Origin: Streptomyces virginiae
Lineage (GTDB): Bacteria; Actinomycetota; Actinomycetes; Streptomycetales; Streptomycetaceae
NCBI RefSeq assembly: GCF_000720455.1
Contig: NZ_JOAK01000047.1
Span: forward strand, 1-26,436
Direction: 5' to 3'
DNA length: 26,436 bases
Shown piece by piece: positions 1 through 6,940 of this stretch (the first letter of the stretch is position 1; each line of letters opens with the position of its first letter). A model generated the notes under the pieces. That model did no database searches. It was not told the DNA's origin and saw only the letters and a list, made by a program, of their open reading frames with translations. The position numbers were made by a program, and so were the translations under genes.

Positions 1-44
1 GTACTGCAGGGGGGACCCTGTGGGAGAGTAGGACGCCGCCGAAC
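1..44 (+). rRNA. rrf: 5S ribosomal RNA, 3' part only
   Basis: The first bases read as the conserved 3' end of Streptomyces 5S rRNA: a helix around GGGGGGACCCTGTGGGAGAG, then GACGCCGCCGAAC, which in a full 5S molecule pairs with its 5' end. The gene is cut by the window start, so about 75 nt are missing. A terminator follows about 13 nt downstream, so this should be the distal end of an rRNA operon whose 16S and 23S genes lie to the left. The exact 3' end could differ by a few bases. Confidence 0.9.
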
Positions 45-56
45 AATCATTGTGGG

Positions 57-87
57 AAAGCCCCGCACCTTCTGGTGCGGGGCTTTT
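57..87 (+). terminator. Rho-independent terminator of the rRNA operon
   Basis: A perfect 10-bp GC stem (GCCCCGCACC / GGTGCGGGGC) closes a TTCT loop. It is preceded by AAA and followed by TTTT, so it has the full intrinsic-terminator pattern, including a U tract that is uncommon in Streptomyces. It sits just after the 5S rRNA. Confidence 0.93.
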
Positions 88-162
88 CTGCGTTCACGGG
101 CCGGTCGGGTGACCCGGTGCCGGGGTGGGCACGGCGCAACCGCTCAGCATCCCTTTCCTCCG

Positions 163-168
163 TAATGT
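163..168 (+). promoter_or_regulatory. Candidate -10 for a leaderless transcript of the HAD gene
   Basis: TAATGT fits the actinobacterial -10 pattern TANNNT and ends 6 nt before the ATG at 175. Transcription would therefore start at or next to the start codon. No SD sequence is visible before this ATG and no convincing -35 was found. Confidence 0.4.
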
Positions 169-174
169 GGGTGC

Positions 175-828
175 ATGGGCTACGACCTTGTCATCTTCGA
201 CAACGACGGCGTGCTGGTGGACAGCGAGCCGCTCGCCAACAACGTCCTCGCCGGGTACCTGACCGAGCTGGGGCACCCGACCACCTACGAGGAGTCGGTC
301 CGCGACTACATGGGGGCCTCCGTGCGCCGGGTGCACGAACTCGTCCTCGAGCGGAGCGGGCAGCGGCTGCCGGCGGACTTCGACGAGACCCTGCACGCGC
401 GGATCTGCGCCGCGTTCGAGCAGGAACTGAAGCCCGTCCCCGGAGTGGAAGAGGTCCTCGGCGCGCTGACCGCCCACGGGATCGGGTACTGCCTGGTCTC
501 CTCCAGCGGCCACGAACGGATCCGGGTCGGGCACCGGGTGGCCGGCCTCGACGGCTGGTTCGAAGAGGAATGGATCTTCAGCGCGGACGACGTGGGCCTC
601 GGGAAGCCGGCCCCCGACCTCTACCTGCACGCCGCACGGCAGATGGGTGTCGAGCCCGCGCGGTGCGTCGTCGTCGAGGACAGCCCCCGCGGGGTCCGGG
701 CCGCCGCGTCCGCAGGCATGGACGTGTACGGGTACACCGCGCTGCTGCCCGCGGACGAGCTCCCCGGAGCCACCGGGTACTTCGGCGACATGATGCAGCT
801 CCCGCTGCTCCTGCAACTCCCCGTGTGA
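175..828 (+). CDS. HAD-superfamily phosphatase (beta-phosphoglucomutase-like)
   Basis: This is a 217-residue haloacid dehalogenase-type hydrolase, expected to be cytosolic and to remove phosphate from a small phosphorylated metabolite. Motif I is FDNDGVLVDSE, with the nucleophile Asp9 and the acid/base Asp11. A helical cap follows, then the motif II serine in LVSSSGH, the motif III lysine in GLGKPAPD, and the motif IV acidic pair in VVEDSPRGV. All catalytic positions are present and the length is normal for subfamily IA with a C1 cap. The ATG start gives a protein beginning right at the first beta strand, as usual. There is no clear SD, but a -10-like hexamer lies 6 nt upstream. The gene stands alone between the rRNA terminator and the MFS gene. 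The motifs do not reveal the substrate; beta-phosphoglucomutase, phosphoglycolate phosphatase or sugar-phosphate phosphatase are all possible. Confidence 0.9.
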   Translation: MGYDLVIFDNDGVLVDSEPLANNVLAGYLTELGHPTTYEESVRDYMGASVRRVHELVLERSGQRLPADFDETLHARICAAFEQELKPVPGVEEVLGALTAHGIGYCLVSSSGHERIRVGHRVAGLDGWFEEEWIFSADDVGLGKPAPDLYLHAARQMGVEPARCVVVEDSPRGVRAAASAGMDVYGYTALLPADELPGATGYFGDMMQLPLLLQLPV

Positions 829-833
829 TCTCT

Positions 834-847
834 CTACCCACGGGTAG
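834..847 (+). promoter_or_regulatory. Small palindrome before the MFS gene
   Basis: CTACCC-AC-GGGTAG is a perfect 6-bp inverted repeat. It lies where the -35 element would be if the downstream TACGCT (858-863) is the -10. It could be an operator or a weak stem after the HAD gene. It is short, so chance is possible. Confidence 0.35.
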
Positions 848-857
848 CCCCGGGGCC

Positions 858-863
858 TACGCT
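858..863 (+). promoter_or_regulatory. Candidate -10 for a leaderless MFS transcript
   Basis: TACGCT fits TANNNT and ends 8 nt before the ATG at 872. No SD sequence precedes that ATG. A transcript starting at or just before the ATG is therefore likely. Confidence 0.4.
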
Positions 864-871
864 GACCCGCC

Positions 872-2104
872 ATGACGGATGATGTGCGGCTGCGCCGCGG
901 CCGCGGTGCCCTGGGGTTCAGCTTCTTCGTGCAGGGCGTCACCTTCGCCCTGCTCGTCACCCGGATCCCGGCCATCCAGGACCGGTACGGGATATCCGAC
1001 GGGCTGCTGCCCGTCTTCCTCGCCGCCGTCCCGGTCCTCGCGGGCGTGGCGAGCGTCGCCACCGAGCACCTGGTCAAACGGGTCGCGCCCAGTGTCGTAC
1101 TGCGGTGGTCCCAGCCGCTGGTCCTGCTGTCCCTGCTCGGGGTGGGGGCCGGCGAGCGGCTGTGGCACGTGGCGGTGGCCCTGGGGGCGTTCGGGCTGTC
1201 GGTGGGGGCGCTGGACGCCTCGATGAACATGCTCGGGGTCAGCCTGCAGCGGGCGTACGGGCGCAGCATCATGCTGGGCTTCCACGCCGCGTACAGCCTG
1301 GGAGGGATCCTGGGGGCGTCGGCGGCCTGGTACGGGGCGCACGCGCACCTGGGGCTGTTCACCGGCTACCTCCCGGCCGTGGCCGTGCTGTTGCCGCTGG
1401 TGCTCCTGGGCAGCCGGACCTACGTCGACCGGGCCGACCGCACGGCGCCGGACGGTCTGCCGGAGAAGGGGCTGGGCGCCGGGGGGTTCGCGCTCCTGCT
1501 CCCGCTGTGCCTGGTGATGGCGTGCGCGTACATCGGGGACTCGACGGTGGCGAACTGGAGTGCCAAGTACCTCCAGGACGTGCTCGGGAGTTCGGAGCAG
1601 ACGGCGACCGTCCCCTACAACGTCTACATGGTGACGACCCTCGTGGGGCGGGCCGTCGGGGACCTGGGCGTCCGGCGGTTCGGGGCCGTGGCCGTGGTGC
1701 GCGGCGGGACGCTGCTGGCCGCCTCGGGGTTCGCGGTCGTGGCGGCGGCGCCGGGGGTGTGGACGGGGATGCTCGGTTTCACGCTGCTGGGGATCGGGCT
1801 GTGCGTGATCGTGCCGCAGACCTTCGCGGCGGCGGGGCGGCTGTTCCCCGGGGCCTCCGACACGGCCGTCGCGCGGCTGAACATCTTCAACTACGTCGGG
1901 TTCCTCATCGGCTCGCCCCTCGTCGGCGCGATCGGTGACGCCTGGAGCTACCGGGGCGCGATGCTGGTGCCGATGGTCCTCGTGCTGATCACGCTGTTCC
2001 ATGCCCGCTCGTTCGGGCCGCGGGAGGCCCGATACGGTGTCGACCATGAGCGGCGAGCCGGTGACCGGGCTGTTGATGTGGGACGAGGCGGTAACGGGGT
2101 ATGA
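872..2104 (+). CDS. MFS transporter (YbjJ-like)
   Basis: This 410-residue integral membrane protein has about twelve hydrophobic segments in two halves, separated by a polar loop near residues 190-205. That is the normal size and layout of a major facilitator permease. The opening segment (LGFSFFVQGVTFALLVTRIP) and the following IQDRYGISDGLL resemble the YbjJ-type subgroup of MFS permeases, whose substrates are mostly unknown. The C-terminus is a hydrophilic tail. The ATG start sits 8 nt after a possible -10 and has no SD. The 3' end overlaps the next gene by 59 nt in another frame, so the two are probably co-regulated, although the acuC-like gene has its own -10-like element. Direction of transport and substrate cannot be read from the sequence. 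Confidence 0.87.
   Translation: MTDDVRLRRGRGALGFSFFVQGVTFALLVTRIPAIQDRYGISDGLLPVFLAAVPVLAGVASVATEHLVKRVAPSVVLRWSQPLVLLSLLGVGAGERLWHVAVALGAFGLSVGALDASMNMLGVSLQRAYGRSIMLGFHAAYSLGGILGASAAWYGAHAHLGLFTGYLPAVAVLLPLVLLGSRTYVDRADRTAPDGLPEKGLGAGGFALLLPLCLVMACAYIGDSTVANWSAKYLQDVLGSSEQTATVPYNVYMVTTLVGRAVGDLGVRRFGAVAVVRGGTLLAASGFAVVAAAPGVWTGMLGFTLLGIGLCVIVPQTFAAAGRLFPGASDTAVARLNIFNYVGFLIGSPLVGAIGDAWSYRGAMLVPMVLVLITLFHARSFGPREARYGVDHERRAGDRAVDVGRGGNGV
2033..2038 (+). promoter_or_regulatory. Candidate -10 inside the MFS 3' end, for the acuC-like gene
   Basis: TACGGT fits TANNNT and ends 7 nt before the ATG at 2046. No SD lies close to that ATG. This is the third gene in a row with this arrangement. Confidence 0.35.
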
Positions 2105-3224
2105 CTTCGGACCGAGCCATCCGATGGACCCGGTGCGCCTGGCGCTGACCATGGGCCTGGTGCGCGCCTTCGGGCTGGACCGGGCGATGGAGGTGCGCGC
2201 GGCCCCCGCGGCCGGGGACTCGACGCTGAGGCTCGTCCACCGGGAGGACTACGTCGCCGCGGTGCGCGAGGTGTCGGCCGACCCCGGGGTCGCGGACGGG
2301 TCGTACGGGCTGGGCACGGTGGACGATCCGGCCTTCCGGGGGATGCACGAGGCGTCCGCGCTGATCGCGGGGCAGTCCGTGGCGGGCGCGGAGGCGATCT
2401 GGCGCGGCGAGGCCGAGCACGTGGTGAACTTCGCCGGCGGGCTGCACCACGCCATGCCGGGCGGGGCGGCCGGTTTCTGCGTGTACAACGACGCCTCGCT
2501 GGCCATCGCCCGGCTGCTGGAGCTGGGGGCGGAGCGGGTCGCGTACGTGGACGTGGACGTCCATCACGGGGACGGCGTGCAGGCGGCCTTCTGGGACGAC
2601 CCGCGGGTGCTGACCGTCTCGCTGCACGAGCACCCGCGCACGCTCTTCCCGCAGACCGGCTGGCCGGAGGAGACGGGCGGTCCGGCGGCGGAGGGTTCTG
2701 CCGTGAACGTGGCGCTGCCGGCCGGTACCGGGGACGAGGGGTGGCTGCGGGCGTTCCACGCGACCGTGCCGGAGCTGCTGGCGGACTTCCGGCCGCAGGT
2801 GCTGGTGACCCAGCACGGGGCCGACACGCACTTCGAGGACCCCCTCGCCCACCTGGCGGTGTCCCTGGACGCCCAGCGGGCCGTGCAGGAGGCCTGTCAC
2901 GGGCTGGCGCACAGTTGCGCGGACGGGCGGTGGCTGGCGCTGGGCGGCGGCGGGTACGCGGTGGTGGACGTCGTACCGCGGTCGTGGACGCATCTGGTGG
3001 CGATCGCCGCGCACCGGCCGGTGGATCCGCAGGCGGCGGTCCCCGCTTCGTGGCGCGACGAGGTGTACGCGCGGACGCGGCAGTTGGCGCCGGGGCGGAT
3101 GACCGACGGGCGCAGTCCGTCGTGGCGGGGCTGGGACGCGGGCTACGACCCGGCGGACCGCACGGATCAGGCCGTTCTCGCCACGCGGCGGGCGGTCTTC
3201 CCGCTGCGCGGCATGCTGACCTGA
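2046..3224 (+). CDS. acuC: AcuC/class II histone deacetylase-like deacylase
   Basis: This 392-residue member of the arginase/deacetylase fold should be a cytosolic zinc enzyme that removes acetyl or related acyl groups from lysine or small molecules. In Bacillus, AcuC deacetylates acetyl-CoA synthetase. Visible motifs are the catalytic histidine pair in GGLHHAMPGG (His134-His135), GFCVYND, the zinc ligands Asp171 and His173 in VDVDVHHGDG, the third ligand Asp260 in QHGADTHFEDP, and GGGGY with Tyr304, which stabilises the oxyanion. All key residues are kept. I chose ATG 2046 because the protein then begins directly before the first conserved strand. The longer in-frame extension from 2001 lies inside the MFS gene and has no support. 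The gene overlaps the MFS gene by 59 nt. AcuC is a reasonable family name, but the true substrate here is unproven. Confidence 0.88.
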   Translation: MSGEPVTGLLMWDEAVTGYDFGPSHPMDPVRLALTMGLVRAFGLDRAMEVRAAPAAGDSTLRLVHREDYVAAVREVSADPGVADGSYGLGTVDDPAFRGMHEASALIAGQSVAGAEAIWRGEAEHVVNFAGGLHHAMPGGAAGFCVYNDASLAIARLLELGAERVAYVDVDVHHGDGVQAAFWDDPRVLTVSLHEHPRTLFPQTGWPEETGGPAAEGSAVNVALPAGTGDEGWLRAFHATVPELLADFRPQVLVTQHGADTHFEDPLAHLAVSLDAQRAVQEACHGLAHSCADGRWLALGGGGYAVVDVVPRSWTHLVAIAAHRPVDPQAAVPASWRDEVYARTRQLAPGRMTDGRSPSWRGWDAGYDPADRTDQAVLATRRAVFPLRGMLT

Positions 3225-3262
3225 CAGCGGGGCGCGGGCCGTGATGCATCGTTACGCCAACT

Positions 3263-4150
3263 GTGGGGCTGTTCGCCGGAATTGATGACCCGACATATGT
3301 GTTGGGGGAGCATCGGAGGGTGTTGAGCACCGGCGCGCTGCGTGCGCATCTGCTGGCCGCCCGGTTGGCCGGGCCCGTCGCCACCTCCCGGGAGGAGAGC
3401 CTGCGGAGTTACCGGCTGTTCGCGGCGCGGGACCCGCGGGTGCTGCTGGGGCTGGATCCCGAGTGGGGCTGGGGCGAGGGTGACCTGCTGAGGCTGATGG
3501 CGGACAAGTGCGGTGTCTCGGCGGATCCTTCGCACGTCAGCGGGCCGGACGTGATCGATCCGGAGCGGACGGTGGCGGCGCTGGAGGCGTTCGCGGGGCG
3601 GTTGCGGGAGGCGGCGAGGGCGCGGTCGCACGTGCTGTTCGGGACGGGCCATCCGCATCGGCTCCTGGGCTTCTACGCCGGTTTGGCCGAGGCGATGTCG
3701 GCGGCGGGATGTGTTGTCCTCACCCCGGCGCAGGGGGTGTGTGTCGACATGGCGACCCGGTTCGGCGTACGCACGCACTGCATCGCCTACGTACGGGGGG
3801 TCGCACTGGTGCGGGAACCCGGCGTGCGGGCGCCGGGGAGTGCGACCGGCGTGCACAGTCATTCGCCCCTGCCGGTTCGGGTGGCCCTGGGGGCCCTCGC
3901 GGAGGCCGGCGAGCCGCTCCCGGACCTGGTGGTGGGCGACCACGGATGGGTCTGCGGCGCAGGTCAGCTCGGCGTCGAGGCGATCGGGCTGGCCGACACG
4001 GACGATCCCGCGCTGTTCGTCGGGGAGGCCGAGGGGCGGGTGTCGGTGGCCGTTCCGCTTGATGACGCCGTGCGATCGGACTACTACCATCCGCTTGCCC
4101 GGTACGTGTTGGGCCGGGCGAGTCTGACGGGGCGACAGGAGTGGCCGTAG
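3263..4150 (+). CDS. Conserved actinobacterial protein, commonly annotated as phosphatase
   Basis: This 295-residue soluble protein has no signal peptide or membrane segment. I recognise it as a conserved Streptomyces protein found just upstream of the bdtA-like regulator and often labelled phosphatase. I do not know of experimental support for that label. Conserved-looking motifs are GTGHPHRLL (about 127-135), HSHSPLP (about 198-204), DHGWVCGAGQLG (about 226-237) and a following acidic stretch DTDDPALFVGEAEG. These His/Asp-rich motifs could bind metal and phosphate. The start is GTG 3263, with no SD. The sequence GTTACGCC just before it is a poor -10 match, so the way translation starts is unclear. 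The gene follows acuC by 38 nt on the same strand. Confidence 0.75.
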   Translation: MGLFAGIDDPTYVLGEHRRVLSTGALRAHLLAARLAGPVATSREESLRSYRLFAARDPRVLLGLDPEWGWGEGDLLRLMADKCGVSADPSHVSGPDVIDPERTVAALEAFAGRLREAARARSHVLFGTGHPHRLLGFYAGLAEAMSAAGCVVLTPAQGVCVDMATRFGVRTHCIAYVRGVALVREPGVRAPGSATGVHSHSPLPVRVALGALAEAGEPLPDLVVGDHGWVCGAGQLGVEAIGLADTDDPALFVGEAEGRVSVAVPLDDAVRSDYYHPLARYVLGRASLTGRQEWP

Positions 4151-4180
4151 CTCCTCTTCCCCACTCGTATCACGCGCCCC

Positions 4181-4193
4181 TACTCTGGGGAGT
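4181..4193 (+). promoter_or_regulatory. Candidate promoter and inverted repeat before the bdtA-like gene
   Basis: TACTCT (4181-4186) is a good -10 and is embedded in ACTC-TGGG-GAGT (4182-4193), a small inverted repeat. In S. coelicolor the equivalent gene is a target of BldD. The repeat matches the BldD palindrome only partly (core ACNCTGNG, outer bases off), so BldD control here is an inference. Confidence 0.4.
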
Positions 4194-4231
4194 GAGCGTG
4201 CGACGACGAGGAGTAACCGGAGGGGAAGCCG

Positions 4232-4474
4232 GTGCCCGTCATGCGCGGAAGGTCAAGGTGTGTCATGGCTGCTGGCGAGAGGCCTCTCAGTGAGGTTCAG
4301 TTCCTGACCGTGGCGGAGGTCGCCTCGGTGATGCGAGTGTCGAAGATGACCGTGTACCGGCTGGTGCACAACGGTCATCTGCCCGCAATCCGGGTGGGCC
4401 GGTCCTTCCGGGTCCCCGAGAACGCGGTCCACGAGTACCTCCGAGAGTCCTATGTGGGGGTGGAGTCGGCCTGA
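4232..4474 (+). CDS. bdtA: Small excisionase/MerR-type HTH regulator (BldC-like, BdtA)
   Basis: This 80-residue protein is almost entirely a winged helix-turn-helix of the MerR/excisionase type. The core runs from FLTVAEVASVMRVSKMTVYRL through the wing AIRVGRSFRVPENAVHEYL. BldC and mycobacterial Rv0500A are built the same way. In S. coelicolor the gene in this place (SCO3328 from memory) is called bdtA, a target of the developmental regulator BldD. I therefore propose that name from context and similarity. The start GTG 4232 has an excellent SD (GGAGG at 4219-4223, 8 nt upstream). A second in-frame start, ATG 4265, has a weaker SD and would give a 69-residue protein beginning MAAGERPL, so the first 11 residues are uncertain. 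The gene is followed by bS22 as in mycobacteria. Confidence 0.85.
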   Translation: MPVMRGRSRCVMAAGERPLSEVQFLTVAEVASVMRVSKMTVYRLVHNGHLPAIRVGRSFRVPENAVHEYLRESYVGVESA

Positions 4475-4520
4475 GACTGACGGGTCCTGACGCCTTCGTA
4501 ACCCCTCGGAAGCACTCGGA

Positions 4521-4550
4521 TTACGGGCTCGGAGCTTGGGCGGGTAGGCT
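4521..4550 (+). promoter_or_regulatory. Promoter of the bS22 gene
   Basis: TTACGG (4521-4526) and TAGGCT (4545-4550) are separated by 18 nt and fit a primary (HrdB-type) promoter. The predicted start near 4557 gives a 5' leader of about 60 nt. This would drive bS22 separately from the HTH gene. Confidence 0.6.
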
Positions 4551-4616
4551 AGGCCGACGTAGGTCGTGTGGGCCCAGACGCCCCGCACCAGTGAAGAGAA
4601 GTGAGCGAGGGTAGTC

Positions 4617-4715
4617 GTGGGCTCTGTTATCAAGAAGCGGCGCAAGCGGATGGCTAAGAAGAAGCACCGCAAGCTGCTCAAGCGCACCCGCGTCCAGCGC
4701 CGTAACAAGAAGTAA
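4617..4715 (+). CDS. 30S ribosomal protein bS22 (AURKAIP1/COX24 family)
   Basis: A 32-residue open frame begins [17 protein letters not shown] and ends QRRNKK. Over half of it is Lys or Arg. It closely resembles the 33-residue mycobacterial protein seen on the small ribosomal subunit and named bS22, and the COX24/AURKAIP1 C-terminal domain. It should sit in rRNA near the decoding region. GTG 4617 is the start, with GAGCGAGG upstream. Context agrees: it lies between the small HTH gene and the epimerase exactly as in mycobacteria (Rv0500A-Rv0500B-Rv0501), behind its own promoter and before a strong terminator. Its size puts it below the usual gene-calling cut-off. Confidence 0.93.
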   Translation: MGSVIKKRRKRMAKKKHRKLLKRTRVQRRNKK

Positions 4716-4735
4716 ACGGCAGCTGTACGTGTTCT

Positions 4736-4773
4736 CCGCAGCCCCTCCACCATTCTTGGTGGAGGGGCTGCGG
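4736..4773 (+). terminator. Strong hairpin after bS22
   Basis: A perfect 16-bp stem (CCGCAGCCCCTCCACC and its complement) closes an ATTCTT loop. No U tract follows, which is common for Streptomyces terminators. It probably ends the highly expressed bS22 mRNA and limits read-through into the epimerase gene. Confidence 0.85.
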
Positions 4774-4810
4774 TGCAGCCGGGTACTTCTTCGAGGGAGG
4801 CGCTGAGCTC

Positions 4811-5887
4811 GTGGGGAAGGTCGTACTCGTCACCGGGGCTGCCCGGCAGCTGGGCGGCCGCTTCGTGCGCCGTATCCAGCGCGACCCGGAGGTCGAGCGG
4901 GTGATCGCGGTGGACGCCGTGGCGCCGCCGCACCGGCTGGGGTCGGCGGAGTTCGTCCGGACGGACATCCGGCAGTCGTCGATCGCCAGGGTCCTGGCCG
5001 AGCACGCGGTGGACACGGTGGTCCATCTGGCCGTCACCGGCGGCCGGCCGGTCGCGGGCGGCGCGCACAGCGCCGTCAAGGAGACCAACGTCATCGGGAC
5101 GATGCAGCTCCTCGGTGCCTGCCAGAAGTCGCCGACGGTACGGCGGCTCGTGGTGAAGTCCAGTACCAGCGTGTACGGGGGCACCCCGCGGGATCCGGCC
5201 GTCTTCACGGAGACCACGCAGCCGAAGTCGCTGCCGTCGGGCGGCTTCGCCAAGGACGCCGCCGAGGTCGAGGGTTACGTACGGGGCTTCGCGCGCCGGC
5301 GGCCGGACGTGGCGGTGTGCGTGCTGCGGTTCGCGAACATCCTGGGGCCCTTCGCCGATTCGGCGCTCGCCGAGTACTTCTCCATGCCCGTGATGCCGAC
5401 CGTGCTGGGCTACGACCCGCGGCTGCAGTTCGTGCACGAGGACGACGTGCTGGAGGTGCTGCGGCTGGCCGCGCAGGAGCCCCGGCGCGGCACGCTGAAC
5501 AGCGGGACCTTCAACATCGCGGGTGACGGCGTGCTGCTGCTGTCGCAGTGCTCGCGGCGGCTGGGGCGGCCCACGCTGCCGCTGCTGCTGCCCGCGCTCA
5601 CCTGGGTGGGGTCCGCACTGCGGGCGGTCGGGGTCACCGACTTCTCGCCCGAGCAGATGAGGCTGCTCACGCACGGCCGGGTCGTGGAGACCACGCAGAT
5701 GCGGGAGGTCCTCGGCTTCGAGCCGCTCTACACGACCACCGAGACCTTCGCGGACTTCGCACGGAGCCGTGGCAACGGCCTGCTGCCGCCCGAGCGGGTC
5801 GGGCGGGCCGTGGACCGGGTGGCGGCCATGCTGGACGCGGACGGCCCGCAGGACGACGTCGACACGGTTGAGGGAGCGAGACGATAG
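4811..5887 (+). CDS. Atypical SDR-family NAD-dependent epimerase/dehydratase (GalE2-like)
   Basis: This 358-residue protein has the extended short-chain dehydrogenase fold. An N-terminal Rossmann unit (VVLVTGAARQLGGRFVRRI) is followed by an acidic residue after strand two (VIAVDAV). DIRQ is the nucleotide-contact Asp, and the VVHLAV, KSSTSVYGG and VLRFANILGP segments are also present. The glycine motif is odd, and the catalytic YxxxK is missing its tyrosine: Lys148 is present in SGGFAKDAAE, but residue 144 is Gly. It resembles mycobacterial Rv0501 (annotated galE2), which sits in the same gene order. Sugar epimerase activity is therefore doubtful; it may bind a nucleotide or act on another substrate. 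Start is GTG 4811, with GGGAGG about 8 nt before. Its stop overlaps the start of the acyltransferase by 1 nt, so the two form an operon. Confidence 0.85.
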   Translation: MGKVVLVTGAARQLGGRFVRRIQRDPEVERVIAVDAVAPPHRLGSAEFVRTDIRQSSIARVLAEHAVDTVVHLAVTGGRPVAGGAHSAVKETNVIGTMQLLGACQKSPTVRRLVVKSSTSVYGGTPRDPAVFTETTQPKSLPSGGFAKDAAEVEGYVRGFARRRPDVAVCVLRFANILGPFADSALAEYFSMPVMPTVLGYDPRLQFVHEDDVLEVLRLAAQEPRRGTLNSGTFNIAGDGVLLLSQCSRRLGRPTLPLLLPALTWVGSALRAVGVTDFSPEQMRLLTHGRVVETTQMREVLGFEPLYTTTETFADFARSRGNGLLPPERVGRAVDRVAAMLDADGPQDDVDTVEGARR

Positions 5888-6885
5888 TGGCGGACGCCAA
5901 GGTCATTCCGTTCGACGAGGACCGGCCGCGCCGGCGGATGCCCCGCCGGGTGCGGTCGGTGCCCGCGGCCGAGCAGGTCGCGCAGGAACCGGCGGCGCAG
6001 GAGCCGGTCGCTCCCGCGCCGGAGCCGGCCCCCGCGGAGCGCGGTGACGGCTGGGACCGGCGGATCGCCGGCGGCCTGGCGTTCCTGCGCCGACGGGTCA
6101 CCGGGGAGTACGAGGTCGACGACTTCGGCTACGACAAGGAGCTGACGGACCAGGTCCTGATGTCCCTGATGCGGCCGCTGTACGACAAGTACTTCCGGGT
6201 CGAGGTCAAGGGCATCGAGAACATCCCGGCGAAGGGCGGCGCGCTGATCGTGGCGAACCACTCCGGGACGCTGCCCCTGGACGGGCTGATGCTCCAGGTG
6301 GCGGTGCACGACCACCACCCCGCGGAGCGCCACCTGCGGCTGCTGGCGGCGGACCTGGTGTTCATGCTGCCGGTGGTCAACGAGCTGGCCCGCAAGGCGG
6401 GGCACACCCTGGCGTGCGCGGAGGACGCGCAGCGGCTGCTGGAGGCCGGAGAGCTGGTCGGTGTCATGCCGGAGGGCTTCAAGGGGATAGGGAAGCCGTT
6501 CGGGGACCGGTACAAGCTCCAGCGGTTCGGGCGCGGCGGGTTCGTGTCGACGGCGCTGCGGGCGGGCACGCCGATCGTGCCCTGCTCGATCGTGGGGGCT
6601 GAGGAGATCTACCCCATGGTCGGGAACGCGAAGACGCTGGCACGGCTGCTGGGGATCCCGTACTTCCCGATCACGCCCACCTTCCCGTGGCTGGGGCCGC
6701 TGGGGGCGGTGCCGCTGCCGACGAAGTGGACGATCCAGTTCGGTGAGCCGATCCCGACCGACGGGTACGCCGCGGAGGCGGCGGAGGACCCGATGCTGAT
6801 GTTCAACTTGACGGACCAGGTGCGGGAGCAGATCCAGCACACGCTCTACAAGCTGCTGGTGCAGCGCAGGTCGGTGTTCTTCTGA
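5887..6885 (+). CDS. Lysophospholipid acyltransferase family protein (PlsC/MGAT-like)
   Basis: This 332-residue protein has a Pro/Ala-rich N-terminal 55 residues, then an acyltransferase domain starting near residue 95. Motif I is NHSGTLPLD (His125, Asp132), so six residues separate His and Asp, not the classical four. This spacing occurs in the MGAT-like branch. PEGFKGIGKPF (about 195) is the phosphate-binding motif. GTPIVPCSIVGAEE is motif IV. It should transfer a fatty acyl group to a lipid acceptor at the cytoplasmic face of the membrane. The mycobacterial counterpart by position is Rv0502. GTG 5887 overlaps the epimerase stop (TAGTG), so translation is coupled, and epimerase plus acyltransferase look like one lipid or glycolipid module. 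A perfect hairpin follows 1 nt after the stop. Confidence 0.88.
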   Translation: MADAKVIPFDEDRPRRRMPRRVRSVPAAEQVAQEPAAQEPVAPAPEPAPAERGDGWDRRIAGGLAFLRRRVTGEYEVDDFGYDKELTDQVLMSLMRPLYDKYFRVEVKGIENIPAKGGALIVANHSGTLPLDGLMLQVAVHDHHPAERHLRLLAADLVFMLPVVNELARKAGHTLACAEDAQRLLEAGELVGVMPEGFKGIGKPFGDRYKLQRFGRGGFVSTALRAGTPIVPCSIVGAEEIYPMVGNAKTLARLLGIPYFPITPTFPWLGPLGAVPLPTKWTIQFGEPIPTDGYAAEAAEDPMLMFNLTDQVREQIQHTLYKLLVQRRSVFF

Positions 6886-6886
6886 C

Positions 6887-6923
6887 GGTGGTGGGCCGGG
6901 CCTGCACGGCCCGGCCCACCACC
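6887..6923. terminator. Bidirectional hairpin between acyltransferase and rsbN
   Basis: GGTGGTGGGCCGGGCC and its exact complement form a 16-bp stem with a TGCAC loop. It lies between two convergent genes and can serve both strands. Confidence 0.88.
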
Positions 6924-6940
6924 CTTCTCCGCCGGCGTCC

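Noticed and set aside
1948..3384. Minus-strand frame opposite the acuC-like gene
   Set aside because: Composition typical of antisense GC shadow; the plus-strand frame has all deacetylase motifs.
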